Source: Patagioenas fasciata (Eukaryota; Chordata; Aves; Columbiformes; Columbidae). Taken from it: a stretch of DNA of 64,000 bases. How positions within the stretch are numbered: the first letter of the stretch is position 1; the number at the start of each line of letters is the position of its first letter. Position numbers and translations under genes: made by a program. The notes beneath the pieces are model-generated. The model was not told the DNA's origin. It worked only from the letters and a program-made list of their open reading frames with translations, and did no database searches. The stretch lies in assembly GCF_037038585.1 (NCBI RefSeq), contig NC_092520.1:55456501-55520500 (forward strand). Reading direction: 5' to 3'. Of the stretch, positions 22,257 through 37,200 are shown in pieces.

Positions 22257-25200
22257 GTGAGGGGCGGTGGGAGGTGTCCGCGCCTCCGGGGGCTGCGCAG
22301 GGGAGGTGGGGGAGCTGCGGCCCGGCCGAGGGTTGGGGAGTGGGAGCTGGCGTTTCCCGCCGCGGCCCACTGGCGCCTGGGGTAAGCGGGGCTGCCGCTG
22401 GGCCCGCGGTGGAGAGCCGATAGCTGATTGTCCGCCCTCCTTCCGGGCTCTCGTCGTGCCGATTCGACCTGTTGGGGTGTCCGCCCGGGCTGTGGTGCAG
22501 CTGGTAGAGCCCGGGCCGAGGTGCCGAGGGAGAGCGGAACGGAGCCAGTGTGGCTGCGTCCTGGCAGCGGGGAGCCAGCGGGCCTGGGCCAGGGGGAGGC
22601 CCCGCGGGACGTCCTGGCGGGGGGAGTATTTCTGGAAAGGGTATGAGGAAGAAGGAGGTTCAGAACTGCCACCTCATCGCGGCTGTTGCGAGGAGTGTGT
22701 AATGAGGGCACCGCCACTCCTCGTGCCCTCTTCGGCTTTATCTGGTGTTGGAGGTGGCTTGGTGTGTGTGCCTCGTTTTCCTGGGCCTGCTGACAGCGTG
22801 CCAGCTGCTCTGAGGCCTTGGAAACGTCGGGGTGTCCTCGAGTGCAGCTCTGTGACAGCGTTGGCCAGTTCCCAACTGGCCTTAAATTTCTCACTTCTGT
22901 GTTAATTTTGGGCACTTTTTAAGTCCACAGGCTTTTTTGGTCGTTGTCCACAGCCATTGTCAGTGGCAGACCTACAAATTCAATGAGGCTTTTAACAGTT
23001 GTGTTGCATTTGTTTATGTTTTTGTTTTGCTGTCATGTGTTTTTTCTTTTTAATCTTACCATTAGTTCAGCAGAGAAGTTTTACTGCACTTTGTGCGGCC
23101 TGTTTGCTTTCAGCATATGCTGTCAGCAATTGCAAGGCTCAGCAATACCTGTCTGGTCAAACTTATATTCGCAGGCTCCTGTTAAATGTATAACTTGGCT
23201 ATACAATTGCACACACAGGCATAGTTTCACCTGAGGAATGTTCTTCAACTGGCAGTGGCAGACTGAAGGGGAACTGAAGCTGTTAATAGTCAGGATAAGT
23301 CTGTAGACTTAAGACCGACCTGGGCTTGATGTTAGAAATTTAGTTGATGTACTAAACAAATGAATACTTCACCTGGCTAAGTGGCAAAAGATTCTCTGTA
23401 TTATCAGACTGCAGACTGCTATGTTGAATTGCTTTTTTGAATGTGTGTTCTGGTAGTGTTAGAGGAAAAATAATAATTGTGGTCAAAGTATACTTTTATT
23501 TCTCTTTTCCTAAGGTTGTGGCAGTGATGCTTCTGCTGAGGGTTATTTATTTGGAATTGCCAAACTACTTCAAGTGTATTTTTAAATGTCTATGTGGATT
23601 TACCAAAGCCACATTTCCTAATTTGGGTTATATTTTCTTAGCTTCAGTTGGTAAAGATGTACGGTAATAAGACGAAACACGATGATTCTGGATCTTACTT
23701 GGTGAACTTACTAACCTCTTAGTTTATGAGTTAGTTTTCCAGAGTATGTATTTAGGGAATTTAGGGGGTTTACATTATTTAAATATCTAGATTTTTTTCC
23801 CCCAATATTGCTGGTCTTTGAACTTAAAGGTGTTCATATTTAAATTTGTGTCTTACTGTCTTGATAACAGAAGATTGCCTTGTGCCATATGATTCATTAA
23901 TTGGTACAACTGTTGGCCTGTATTAACTTTGTAACTTACAGTCGATATCTACGAGTACTGATTTATATCTAGGAAATGAGTTCAGTAAAAAGGTTTTTGA
24001 ATACTTGGTGATGTGGCAGGTTGCAGTTCAGCCCTTACTGTTGTATTTCATGAATTGCTCCTCTTCAAATACCCTGACACCTATTTGACACAAATAACCT
24101 CTTGGTAAGATTCATCCTTCGCTATTTGTCCACAGTAATTGTAACAAAAAGAGACAATTGAGGAGGACAGAGGAATATTGTTCCTCTTCCCCCTGTCCCT
24201 CCTAACAGTAAAAGAAAGGAAATGTAATAAGGGCAAGAAGAAAGGGGGTTTAAGTAAAGAGTTCAGTTTGTTACTGTCAGACCATGAGCCTTAAGTGTCT
24301 CTCTCACCCCCACACCATATGTTTCTCTCCTGAGTTTGGGAGGTTGTTTTTCTCACCCCAAATAGCAAAGGATACTTGGGATGGCAGGGGTGGCTTTTTG
24401 GTTTGCCAGTCTTAGCTATATTTACCAACTGTCTTTGCAAATGTAGGGAGTAAAAGCTTGATGGATAGAAGTTACGTATGACTCAACTTGATGCACTGAG
24501 GCTCCTTGTGAGCCTTTCTGTTTTGCTCCTAAAGCTGTGGTTACTTGTCCACTTCTTACTTTGTTAAGTCTTGTCCTTGAAAAACACACTTGCAAACACA
24601 CATTAAAGCAAAGCCCAAACCTGTTTAAAAATAGCAGCAAACTTAATACTTATTAAGCTAAACACAGGGTCATTCTGATCAAGAAACACCCCAAAAGCAG
24701 AATCTGCCACTTATGTAACAGAACAATCATTAGGAACTTTTTTTTTTTAATAAAAAAGGTAATTGAGATTACTGACATATGTTTTTCTTTGGTTTTGAAA
24801 CAATTTTTCTTCTGGTACACAGAACAATTTCTGTTTGTTTTCATAATCCCATTACTCAGCTTGGGGACAAGATGTAAAAAACCGCAAGTAAGTAGGTGGA
24901 AAAAGTAAGTAGGGGAAAAAGGAGTATGTAGATAAATGTAAAATCTTGAGCCTGTTTTCAAGGCTTTCTTAAGCTTTTTTATGCTGTGAGTATGACTGAT
25001 TATATGAGGATATAGTTCATATATACTTAGGTACCCACATATTAGCACCAGTTATTCTTAATAAAACAAAAATCCTATCAGGAAGTTATAATTTATTTGA
25101 AGTGAGTGTATTTAACAGGAAAAACAGGTTAGCTGCACCTGTACATATTTGTTGTGCCTTCTGACTGACTGAGTTGTCAGGGCTGGTGCCAATTCTTTAT

Positions 25201-28200
25201 CTGGGAGGAGGTTTTTACTTTTTTTTTTTTTTCTTTTTGACTCTTCCACTCTAGCATCAGTGCCAGGACTGCAGACTCCCAATTTATCCAGAATATCTGA
25301 CTTGATTTGACAGCTGGGGCTCTTGTGTGTGGTCATCTGAGGTCACTGGTGGATAGAGAACAATTAGGCAGGTTTTATAAATAATATTCAAATTAGAATA
25401 CTTTGATATTTTAAAAATGAATAGTATGCTTGTAAATCTCTTGTATAAATGTAGGTTTTTGCTGGAGCATACAAGGCTTCTTCAGCTGTAGTGCTGACCC
25501 TTGGTATTCAGTTCACTAGTGACTGTCTGTCTGTTGGAAAGAGCTCTGTGGCGTTGGTTTGTTTTTTCTTCTGATTGAACCTGAGTCCTTACGTTCCTTC
25601 ACAGACCAAAGAGTGAAGAGGTACCCAAATAGGTTACAAAGAATTTGAGTCCTTAAACTCCTGTTCCTATGTTAACAGTTTTCAGGTGTCTGTTGTGGGA
25701 TGGTTTGTTGAGAGCAATTGTTTGCCTGCAGTCAGAAAATGAATAAGCAATATATTTATATGAATAAACAGCCCAACTATCCGGTCAGTGTACAGTATTC
25801 CTGAGTAGTTATGGTAAATGACACTTTTCATCATGGTTACACTGACTATATAGGCTTCTGCTGGAAATTTCCACTTCAATTTATGATTTTCAGCAATTTG
25901 CAGAGCCAAGTTTTAATGTACGTCTCATATAATTAGTCTTGCTCTGCAGGGAACATACAGTCCTTTACATTTTGCATTCTCTTTGTTGCTCCTGCTGTTC
26001 TTACTTACGTGTTTACTATTAATGGTTACCTTTTTCTTATCTTCAATATATTCAAGGAAAAAGATGGATCTCCTGCCTAAAGTATTATGTAACTGTAATA
26101 CTGTACTGAGCATAACATGTATGAAAGACACTGAATAGTATAGGTGCATCTTAGTTATGGAAAATCTATTCTTGGAGGTATCCTGATGTGACTAAATGTG
26201 AAACAAGAACACTCCTTCAGATGCTTGAGACTGTGAAAATTGAATGCCCACTTCTAGGATACCACTCCAAACTGGCAAGTTTTGAAAGATTTCAGAAATT
26301 TGTATATGGGGAGAGATGAGAGGGATGAAACTTAAGAACTTGTGCTGATTTGGCTGAAAGCAAGTTGATTTTCTTTATGCAGTTAGAAACTTTTCTTCTT
26401 TGTAGCTAGTACTGTCCTTGTTTGAATTTGAGAATGAGAAGGTAACACCCTGAGACAGAGTTAATGTTTTTAATTGCTCTGATCTGAGAGCTAAGGATAT
26501 TTTGAGTGTTCTGTCCAGTGGTGTGAGGCAGCTGAGAAGGGTGGCATGGATGGGGCAGAGCTTGACTGACATCCAGACTGATCAGTAGGAATATTCCATG
26601 CCATTAGTGTCATGCTTCGTATTTAAGGAGAGTTGGATTTTCTGGTTAGGAGGACAAGGAGAGAGACGGAGATGTGTTCTGGTTCTGCTGCATTTTCTGT
26701 GGAATTCCATTTGGGAGTTCCCTTAGTTGGACCTTTCACCATCCTGCTGTTTGCAGAGGCCTCCGGGCCTTTCTGCCTTTTTCTCTCTTTTTTTTCCCTG
26801 GCATCGGCTTTGGGACCAGGTCCTGCTGTCTGGCACTGTCTACTTGGTATGGACTGAGTCTGTGGAATTGCATTGAGTATCTTTTAAATGCTATTTCCAT
26901 TTTATATATAGTAGTAGTGGTTTATTAGTATTACTATTTTTTTTTTTTAATTCAGCTGTGTTTATCTCAGTGCACGAGTTTCTCCCCTTTGGATTCGCTT
27001 TCCTATTGGGGGAAGTGGAGGTGGGGAGAGTGAGTGAGGGGCTATCGTGGTTTTGAATTGTAAACTCGGTTTAAACTGCATCAGAGTTTTTTGCTTGTTT
27101 GTTTTAGCTCATGTTAAATACTTCAGTCTCTTTATGGTTTGATATCTGATTTGTTGCTAGTGTACTTCAAAAGCCAGGGAAATTTGTGATGTTTGTGATT
27201 TTTTTTTCTCTCCAGTGCTTGCTTTATTATTTTAGAGGACACTGGACTACTCAATGACCAAAGCTTTAAGCTAGAGAAGCAGCAAAATGGCAAAGAATAT
27301 AAATTTTTCTGAAAAAAGGACATTCATGTAAAGCTACCTTGAAGTAGAATACTGTGTGAAAACATTACTGTCAATAAATGCTTCTCCACTATCAGTGCAG
27401 CTTTTTATATTTTATTCAGAGCTATACATACCTAGAATGGATTTTAAAATGCATCCTTTAAGATCCCCAAATTGACTATACGATAAGTTATTACTATTTT
27501 AATTTCATCTGTTTAAACAAACAAATTCTGATGGGAAATTTGGGGCTTGTTTTATAAAGTCACTATCTTTAATTTAAAAAAGGAATTTGTTTTCTGTCAT
27601 TGTTCTGAAGCAAATAATTGACTTGAAGCCCTTGAATCCAGTTTGCTGAATTATTACCAATCTTTTAGCAGATAGAGCTCTTCCCAGTGGATACAGAGGG
27701 CATTTTTGTTTATTTTAGTATAGACAGCTCAATGTTTTTCTTATAATGTGGAATTAAAAGAATTATGACCTGTAATAGGAAGTAGAAAAGGAAAATAAAA
27801 TTAAGATCCCAGGTACTGAAAGCTCCTGTAGTTCTAAGATCTTGATGACTTGGTGATCAGAAATTACTATTATTATTTCATTAGAAATACTTCGCTGTTT
27901 AATCACCTTTCAGTGTGAGAAGTTTTGATAGACTGTCTTTCAACCTGTCTAGTGTAACATTTTTATTCATCGTCTAAGCAACTACTTCAAAGTAGTGCTG
28001 CATTTTTGTATTTAAGATTAATTCAGGTGCCCATTTGAATTAGCCTGAGTGAAAGAAGCTGATTCCTAGTAATTGTAGTTCATTGTTTTCTAATGTAATG
28101 TATTTATTCCGGGTCTTAATATATTTACCGTGCTTAAATGTATGCTCTTAGTATGAGAAAACTGCTTATAGTGTGAAAGTTTTAATAGTCATAAACTGGT

Positions 28201-31200
28201 AAGGTGTAGTGAAATTCTGTCCTGATTTGAAGAACACTGAAAGCTGTACAAATGCAAAACCTCTGTGGCTGAACTGATGTAGGTACAGCATGTGCTTGCA
28301 CTTAGCTGCTCATTTCTTCTCGACAATAGTCTTTCCCTGTTGGTTGAGCAGCAGCAATGTATTAGCTTTTAACTAAAACTGGCACTTCGAAAGCATACCA
28401 CTTCAGTATGACTGGTTCAATGAAAAGGGAATGAGCATTTTCATTGTTTATATCAAAACTTGCACTCTAGAAACAGTTTGCCTTGGAAATAATAAAGATG
28501 AGACGAAAGTGCTGTAGATGAGAAAACAATCTCTGCTGTAGCTGGCGGTTCTCAGTTGAGTCCTAAGTTATCAGTAGGTCATGAAATTTAAAGCCCTTTT
28601 ATATTTGCTGTGTGCACATTAGGAATGTTTTTTCCAGATTGTTTTGAAACTGAAAGCCCACATAGAAAAGTATTTTGTTGAACTGTTTTTATCGTTGGTG
28701 TATAAAGCTCGATATGCAAAAATATGTTACCGAATGTATGGACAGGAGTAGAAATGTATATTTGGTACCTTCTCACAATGTGGTGCTTTACAGTGTGTAT
28801 TTATGTTGACTTCCTTTCTGGGGCAGGGAAAACATGCTAATGTTTAGTAGGCTGCAGGTTGTTTTCATACAGGAAAATTTGACTTCTGTTTCTATATCAC
28901 TAGCTGTTTGTTCTGTGTGTTGTCACTGTGTGCATTTGGTGTAATCAAACTGGTCATTCAACACTGTGATTTTTTTTCTTCAAGGAGCTGAATGTGGAAT
29001 AAATGCAGAAGTAGAAAAACAGCTTGAAATGGGAAAGAAGTTATTGGCTGCTGGACAGCTAGCAGATGCTTTGTCTCACTTTCATGCGGCAATAGGTACG
29101 TATGTCAGGAAAGTGACTCTTGTACAGAAATATCTTTGTCTGAGGGTTTTTTTTCCTACTCTTTGCTTCATTAAGTATGCTACTTTCTTACAAATTCCAT
29201 GAGTTTTACAGAAGTTGGGACATCTTTATGCAGCAGTTTGGATGGGAGCCAACATAGATGTAGTAGAATATTTATGCTTCGGTTTCGATAAAAGAAACTG
29301 ATAAATTAACTACATGATACATGAACACAAAGTCACTGCTGTAGTAGTAGTCATATGAAAGCAATTATAATTGACTGTGGTATTGTTTGAGGTATTCCCT
29401 TTATCTAATCCCATCAAGATTAAGATTAGGTTTTATCTTTATTAAGTTTTCCAAAGTATGTCTTTGAGTGGTTGAGTTTATCTGTTCTTGCTTCTTTCTG
29501 GCACTGTAAAAACCTCAGTGTTTAAGATAGTCCTTTTTTCTTTTTTTTTTTTTAAAAAGATTAAATCTTGAACTGCATGATACCTCAGTGAAACGGATAA
29601 TACTGTAAGTTTGAGATACTGAACTGGTAGTGAAGACTATATTAACTGTCCCTCTACTCAACTAGTGAGTGAGTTCTTGTTTTGGTGTTGTGCATTTTCA
29701 ACAAACTGGGGAGTTAAGTTTTTGCTTCTATAAATTTTAAAGCAAGTTTTTGACTAAATCCTTGAATTTGAAGCATAGAGATAGACAGCACCAGTAAAGA
29801 GCAGTGTCCGTTAGCACTACAATTCTGTTTTAAATTGTTGGACTTTGTTATAGTGTGTAAAAGTGCATAATTTTCTCTATAAGAAGAATAATAGCAAAGT
29901 GTTACACAATAAAGTCACACTATTGAGACTTTTCTATTTATGGATTGTTCTAATAGTGATATGTAAATGAAATATCTGCTGATTCTGAGCTACTAGTATT
30001 TTCTATGAGTTCTCAAAGAACAACTTCTCCTACATAAAGGGAATGAGGGGTAAATTTCCTCTTTTTCTGTGCTACTGAAGCTCCTAATTCCACCAAGAGG
30101 CTATCTGTTACTCCTTTTGCTGCCACAGCATTCCTGTAGGATCTGAGCAGAGTTGGTGTTACACTGTGGCCTCCATTGCATCCTCCATTGCAGGAATGTC
30201 AAAGTCATTTTCACTGGGAGCCACATCATCCTGGCAGTTGCCTCATTGAATAAATGAAGGAGAAGTTACATCGATACAGTCCTAAAATTACATTTGGTCC
30301 TTTGAAGGTAGCCATCAGGCTGATGTGGCCGCCGGTGAAAAGGAGTTTGACACCACTGCTTTATTGGTTGGAGATGTTTAACTTGGATGTGGTCAAGAGT
30401 CCAGTTCAGTTGATGGCCATGCACATGCTGGTGGTGCAAAGGCAGCAGCTGTGTGAGGTGCCTGCGCAGGGTAAAACACTCCGCTTTGCCAGCAGTCCTC
30501 GAGCAGCTGGTACAACTAACAGTGTGAGCGCCTCTGTTGTGACCTTGATGGGATTCTTAGTTTGATATTGATCTAAGCTCGATTGCTTGAACTTTCATCA
30601 CACTTCTTTGTATTTTGCCTACTGAGTTTGTAGGGGAGGGGAAAAGAAATTTCTCTAATCTTTCTTGGCCTGTATTGCATCATTGTAGACTGAGGTAAAT
30701 AGGTCTTTTTGTCTAGCCTCAGCCAGCTTCTTTTTCTTTTTTGCAAACAACTAAAATAGAAGCTGCTGTCCATTTTCTCTCCAGTTAAATTTTCAGCTTT
30801 CTTCAGTCCTATAAAGTTGATGGTTTTTGCCTTCTCTCTGGGTAGATGTCAATTGAAGCTCATTACTGTCACTGGGGAACTGAGGCAAAACCATATTCTG
30901 TCAGAAAGATTATCATCTGGTGCTGGGCCATGCTTTGTGGGTTAGCTCTTTCCACTCTTTCATCCTTTGTGTATTAATAAGTTCCTTATTTTTGACTATT
31001 GATTTGTACCTACCCCACACATTTAGTTGTATGTGGTAGGACTTAATACTTCCTTTTCTAAAGGCAGTAACATTTGAATTTACTTGCTGTCCATAATGCT
31101 GGCATACAAGCATGTGAGTTATTAAATTTCAGTGCTGGACGTTAGCATTCCCACAGCCAGGATGTTGTAGAGGAAGGATGCAGATAGCTTTCCCTGTGAG

Positions 31201-34200
31201 AACTGAACTAGTGTTTTGGTAATGGTGTTGGCCAGCTATGAAGCTTGATTACTGTCCATGAGATTTTTGACAATGCTAGTTGTTCCATTTATTTTCAAGT
31301 TCAACTTTAACCTGAAATGAGATGGAGAAGTACTTGTTTTGTTCTTCAAATGTGGATGTTCTTGTTTACAAATTCAGGATTGGTGATTTGTTTGTTTGTT
31401 TAATAGCACAGCAAAACGTTTACTGTCTTCTACTGCATATGGTTGTTTGGGTGGTCTAAGTTAGCTTTCCTTGAGAGTACATAGTAACTGTCATCAGTTT
31501 CTTCAAAATGTTGTATAGAGAAGAATTTTAAGAAAATTATTGTTTTCAGAGACTGTCTCCTACAAAGGGTGTAGATATGTGTGCTAACATAGAGAGAGTT
31601 AAAATTGCTGGATCTTAGAAGTTTGACCAGCAGACAACACGGAGTATGAGGGCCTTGGAGTTAGCCTTTAAGTTTTGATAATGTACATGCATTTGTCTGC
31701 TGTTGAGAGGGGATGTTGATGCCCGCTTTAATGCTAAAGAAATAAGTTGCTCCTATGTCAGTGGATGGTGTAAAGGGTTTATGCGTCCGTGACAACGTTG
31801 GACTAGCATATTGGTCATTTTTGGATTATTTAGTTGCATCCTATATGATGGACAGGGACTGGGATTGAGAATGATGAATAAACATACTTTCAAATGTAGG
31901 CCTGCAGTTGGAGATAAAGGGTTAGTATGTAGTGGCTGTTTTTCTGTACAAAGCTGAAAAACATACATATTTCAACTTCAGTACTCTCAATTATTTGGTA
32001 TTTACTGTGTTTCTATAATCTTTATTGTTAAATAATCAAACTGCATAGAAAATATTGCTTGGATAATGTTAAATGTTTTGTTCTATTGACAAATCAGTGG
32101 CTTAAAACTTGGGTAGTATATTTTTAGTCATTACAGTTTCACTGTACCCAAAGTTTCAGTTGCTTCGAGATAGCATTCTGATTACTGTTTGTTCACTTGC
32201 AGAGGGAGACTCTGATAACTACATTGCTTATTACAGAAGAGCCACAGTGTATTTAGCCATGGGCAAATCTAAAGCAGCAATTCGTGATTTAAGTAAAGTG
32301 GTTGAATTAAAGCAGGACTTCACATCAGTAAGTATTACTGGAATTGAAAATTGTTCAAGCGTAAAAAAACCTGCTTCGAAGAAGGTTGTTTTTTTGCAGA
32401 TTTTGCTTAAACAGAAATAGAAAATACATTCTCACTCAGAAGGCTTTAAATAGGACAAAATAATAGCAATGGTCTGTGTACTTGAATTTGCAACCATGCT
32501 GAGTACAGTCTAGCCAGTTATTCTAGCAGCCAATAGTAGTTTTATCAAGTTCATGTTCCTCGTGGGTTTGTGCTGATTTCCCTCTCTCACTTGTGGTTAT
32601 TCTCCTCTCAGTCATCAAGGCTATGCCCTCTGAGAGCAGGGGGGGAAGGGAGTGCACAGATGCCTCTGTTTTTCTTCTATCTTAATCAGAGACATCTCTT
32701 CTCTACAGGAGCTGTCCTAATCTCACTGCCTTCCTATGGGATTGTTTCAAGTTCTGATTTACTTACCTCTTATTCACTTCTGCTTACCATGTGTGGACAC
32801 TGCCTCACTAGCTGGAGACTGGTGTTGGAGTCCTCTCCATCTCATTCTCTGGTCTCCCTTTTCAATGGGCAGTGGCATGTCCTGTATAGCTTACAGTAAA
32901 GGAGCAAGTGTCAAATTCATCGTTTTATGAAAATATTCTTATCATAAATCAAAATCTTGTAAATCATTAGCTGTTTACATAGCTTCTATTATTCTGAAAG
33001 TTTAGTGAAATAATTAAATATAGGGATTGTTTATTATTTATTATCTCTGCTAATTTCTTAAAATCTATAAGCAGTTCTAATCAGGAAAGTGGAATAAGGA
33101 AGACATTCGCTTTGTTTTATGCAGCTCTTCAAATGAATTTTCCGTGAGTTGCAGCTGCTCATGAAAACCGTGGCTGCTTTTTGTCCCTGAGTTCTTGTAC
33201 AGATTGATCCTTTACCATCAGAGGTTTCATAAGCATATTGTCAAATTGAGAAGACAAAGAATGGGCGTTGTGACCTCTGTTTCAGTTTAACTGTAGTAAA
33301 ATGAAGCTGGTTTTGATTTTTTTTTTTTTTCGCTGCTAAAGGAGGCAGAAGCTTATATTCATACTTTGAATTCCAATTTGTAAATCGAAAGAAATTATGT
33401 TTCATTTCAGGCAAGATTACAGAGAGGACACTTACTGCTCAAGCAAGGAAAATTTGATGAAGCAGAGGATGACTTTAAAAATGTGGTAAGTTGGAGGCCT
33501 AAGTTGAACTACGTGACTGCTTTTAAGGTTGGGTTCTGAGCCATGGTCTCAATTTTGATGCTCTAGAGCGTATGTGTATGTATACTTGAGTTGTCTTTCC
33601 TGTTCTTTAAAGCTGCTGTCACTAAGCTACCTTCTATGGATAAATGACTGATAAAAGTTGCAGTGCAGTGATGATGAAATCGGAAGGTGTTGCATGAAGT
33701 AGCACAGCATTTTTAAAAGTCCGAGTTTTTTGTATGCCTGGTACTTCATGATCTCTGCTTGATGACGTATATACTAGGGAGCAGTCTTCATTCAGAAAGG
33801 AGGGACACGTGACAAGGACTTAAAGTACATAACTGAACCTTGCTTTACATCACTATATTCACATCATCCTGGAAAATCACTGGGGGCATCATGGATCAGC
33901 CTTTGAAGGTTCCTTTCTCTTTTCACTGATTGCAGAAGGATCCTGGGTGCTTAACTTAGACACTGGGCTGTTAAAATAAATGAATTTCAGTGGCATGCAT
34001 CAGCTTGTCATTTCATCTGCCGAGGAGTTCTCCATTATTCATGGTCTGTGAATGATCAGCAGGTGCCCAGAGGTTCCATACAGACACAGTGGGATATTAC
34101 CCACCTAAAACTCACCTGGTCTGTTTTTTCTTTCAATGGGTATTTTGTACATTTCTGCCTTACACTGCAAAAATAAACTGATGTACTCCAAGAACAAAAT

Positions 34201-37200
34201 TTCTCAGAGAATGTGAAGCTTGATTCCCTCTCGGTTACACAAAATTTCTGTAAGCATGAGAAGGTTCATTCTCATTGTTGCTTACTCTTCAAGAGTTGCT
34301 AGTTTGAACAGCTTGCATGTCTTTTATGCCAAAATAAGTAGAATTTGCAAGTGTAACTGATGCTGTCTTGTTGGTTTTCTTTGAAGAGTGTGATGTAGGA
34401 AGCAGTTTGGCCTTGCAGATTACAGTTGTTTAGTAGAAATCTCACTAATGAGTATGCACGACAAAACCAGATCAGTTATACTGTATGCTCTGCAGGGCAG
34501 TTGGAAGGAATGGCTCTCGCAGGTATAAATGCACCAGGCAATCTTTGTGTCTCTAGCAGAGCTGCGGTAGCTTATTTTGAAATTCATGTAGTAATGGCTC
34601 CTCTGGCTGCTGCTGCTTCCTCAGTAAGTTTTTTAGGAGTGTGTGGTCTGCAGTTGCACGTCTGATTGCAGTGCAACCCTGCTGTTTGCAAATGTGGGAA
34701 AGTGTCGTTCAGCTCTGATTAACTGAGGACATAGTTGCTGCAGAAGCAATTATGTGATGTCAATGTTGATTTTGAGTTTGCATATGCATCTCTTTGCAGT
34801 TTTGTGGAGTATTTCCTGATACTGCACATGGAAATGCTGCTCCAGTCAGCTGTCAAGTAGCTTGCCTTTTTTCCAGATGAACTGCAAAAATTTAGATTGC
34901 TGCCTTTGATCAGTCAAATAGTTTAAGTGTTTAGTTAAGCTTTAAAGCTCAAGTAGAACAGGGTTTCTTCTCTAGAAGCTGACTTATGAAGATACCATAT
35001 TGGTCCTAAATCTTGCTTGCAGCTTCCTTGGTTCCATGTACAATATTACTTCTGTGTTTAGGGAATGTAGCCAGCAGTCTCTTTTACAGAGCACAATTAA
35101 GTACAGTATATTCAAGCAAAATAAGCCAAGATTAAACATTTGTAATAGGTTAATTATTCTTATGGGGAAGGGGAATAAGTAATCCTACATACCATGACTC
35201 TTAAGTAGAATACATATATATATTTGAGAGATTTCCTGTGTTTCCTTCTAAGTCTGTCAGATTATTCTACCAGTCTCTGCACATCTAAAATGCCTGGTTT
35301 GCATCTGAACACCAAATTGCAGTTAATCTCAAGGGGAAGTCAGGGTCACAATACTGTGTATTAACATGCTGGGTTTTTTGTTTTGGTGCTTTTTGTGTGT
35401 TTTTTTTGTTTATTTGTTTGTTTTTATATGAGAGGAGTGGAGAGGACGAAGGGTGTTAGGGAAAGGTCAATAGCAGGCACTAAGAAACATTGACTCATAC
35501 TTTAAGTCAGTTGTCAAGAAGCCAGAAGGAATAAGCTGTTCCTTGAAATGAAAATTCCTTCTGCTACTAGGGCAAGCATGGCCCAAAAAAATGACAGTGA
35601 GATCTCAATAGCTTTTAGGCTGGAATTTAGTTGTGGACTTGGATACCTAAAATTGAGTGTTTTACATGTATACAGAGTATGTAATCTATGATTCTGCTCT
35701 TTAGCCGTGTAAGTATAGGTCAGGATATGAACAGCCCTCTAGCCTCTCACTTGGCTGGATATCAGCTGACTAGAATGCTCTTAATCTGGGTAAGCATGTA
35801 GCACATCAGCAAATGTTGTCCAAATCTGGACCTAAATTGGAGAAAAACTGGGCCATCCTTCATCAGTAGTGCATAGGCTCTAAATCTGCAAAGGATGACT
35901 TAATGTCAGTAGGCATGCAGAAGCCTGGTCGTATGTTAGTTTGCCAAAGCAGAGGGTCATGGAAAGATGAGGTGGAAATGCTGTATTTAAAAAACAAAAC
36001 AAACTTCCACCCCATCCATCCCTCTTCACTAAAAGGGAAGTCTTCATTTGAAGAAAAATAATACACTTTCTTTACTGTGCTGGTTTTTAGGATGTTAACT
36101 GAAATAGGTGGTCCTGAGGATGTCATATGCCTACCAAAATGAATTGTGGGCTGTCAAATAAGAGTGTTTTTACCTTCAGTGTTTAGTTTTTACCTGAGGA
36201 AATAGTTGTGTAGATGAGATGGGCTTTCTTCTTGTAAAGCCAGCCTTCTTTGAAGTAGATTGTATGCCCTTGAATTCATGGTAGATGTGTTATCTCTTGT
36301 GTGGTTTCACACGAGAGATTGTTTGCTTGGGTCAAGTGTTGACTTCAAGGGAATAGATCAGATTTTAAAATATTCCACACGTTTGAGCTTGAAGAAACCA
36401 GGTCAGGGTGTGGAAACTAAGGAGTAATTTTACTTGGACCGCTCAAGGACAAACATGTAGGAGTGAGATGGTTTGTAATTCACTGTATGAGACTTGCATT
36501 AAGAGTCACTGTTGCCAGCACTGCTTTCTGTGCTTACCAGAGTTGCAAGGTGACTGATGTAATGAGCCGTGTGTAAAATGCTGTTTTCTCCTAACATGTT
36601 CTAGAAGTCTTTTGAATCCCAGTGAAGACTCTGAAAAGCTTTTTTTTTTTTTTCTTCCCATCCCTCCTTTTGGAATCATGCTCCTTGAAAGGGATTTCAG
36701 CAGTTTAGGAGATTTGAGGGAGAGAAAGAAAAATTCAACCCATCTAAACAGAGAGGAGGATGACAGGTAAACTTTCTCACCTTGTAAGAGCAGCATTTTT
36801 GTGTAGAGCTTAAAAGAATCATAGAAGCTATTTACACACAATAGTAAACCCATCCTTTAGTGCCTACTCGTGAAAAGAAAAAAATTTCATACTCTTAAAT
36901 TCTTTCTATGCAGTTTTATAGTATATGGGAGAAGTTTCATGAGCACCTTAAACCTCACTAAAGGTGTGTGATGGCCAAGCAGAGTTTCCACCCCCCATGG
37001 CACATCGGTTCTGGCTCTTGAGAGGCAGCACCAGTGTGAGAGCTGGCATGGGAATGCCTGGCTTTTGGGAAAGGGTGGGAATACCGAGCCTTCATGTGTT
37101 ATTTTTAGATTGCCTTTTTTTTTTTTTTTCTACTCTGTACTTCCATGTTGGCTGGAATTAATGGCAAGGTTTGGATAGAGGTTGTTATTCAGACTTCTGC

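Larger units (their letters stand above)
21840..22620. promoter_or_regulatory. CpG island, DNAJC3 promoter
   Basis: A dense CpG region spanning the DNAJC3 first exon. There is no TATA box near the ATG. It contains NRF1, CCAAT, GC-box and ERSE motifs. Long minus-strand open frames across it are compositional. Confidence 0.85.

Noticed and set aside
21554-22915. A 453-codon minus-strand open frame over the DNAJC3 promoter
   Set aside because: It runs antisense through the CpG island and exon 1, where GC-rich composition removes stop codons, and shows only Pro/Arg/Gly-rich low-complexity sequence. Only the short ATG-started 3' part is kept, as a weak candidate.
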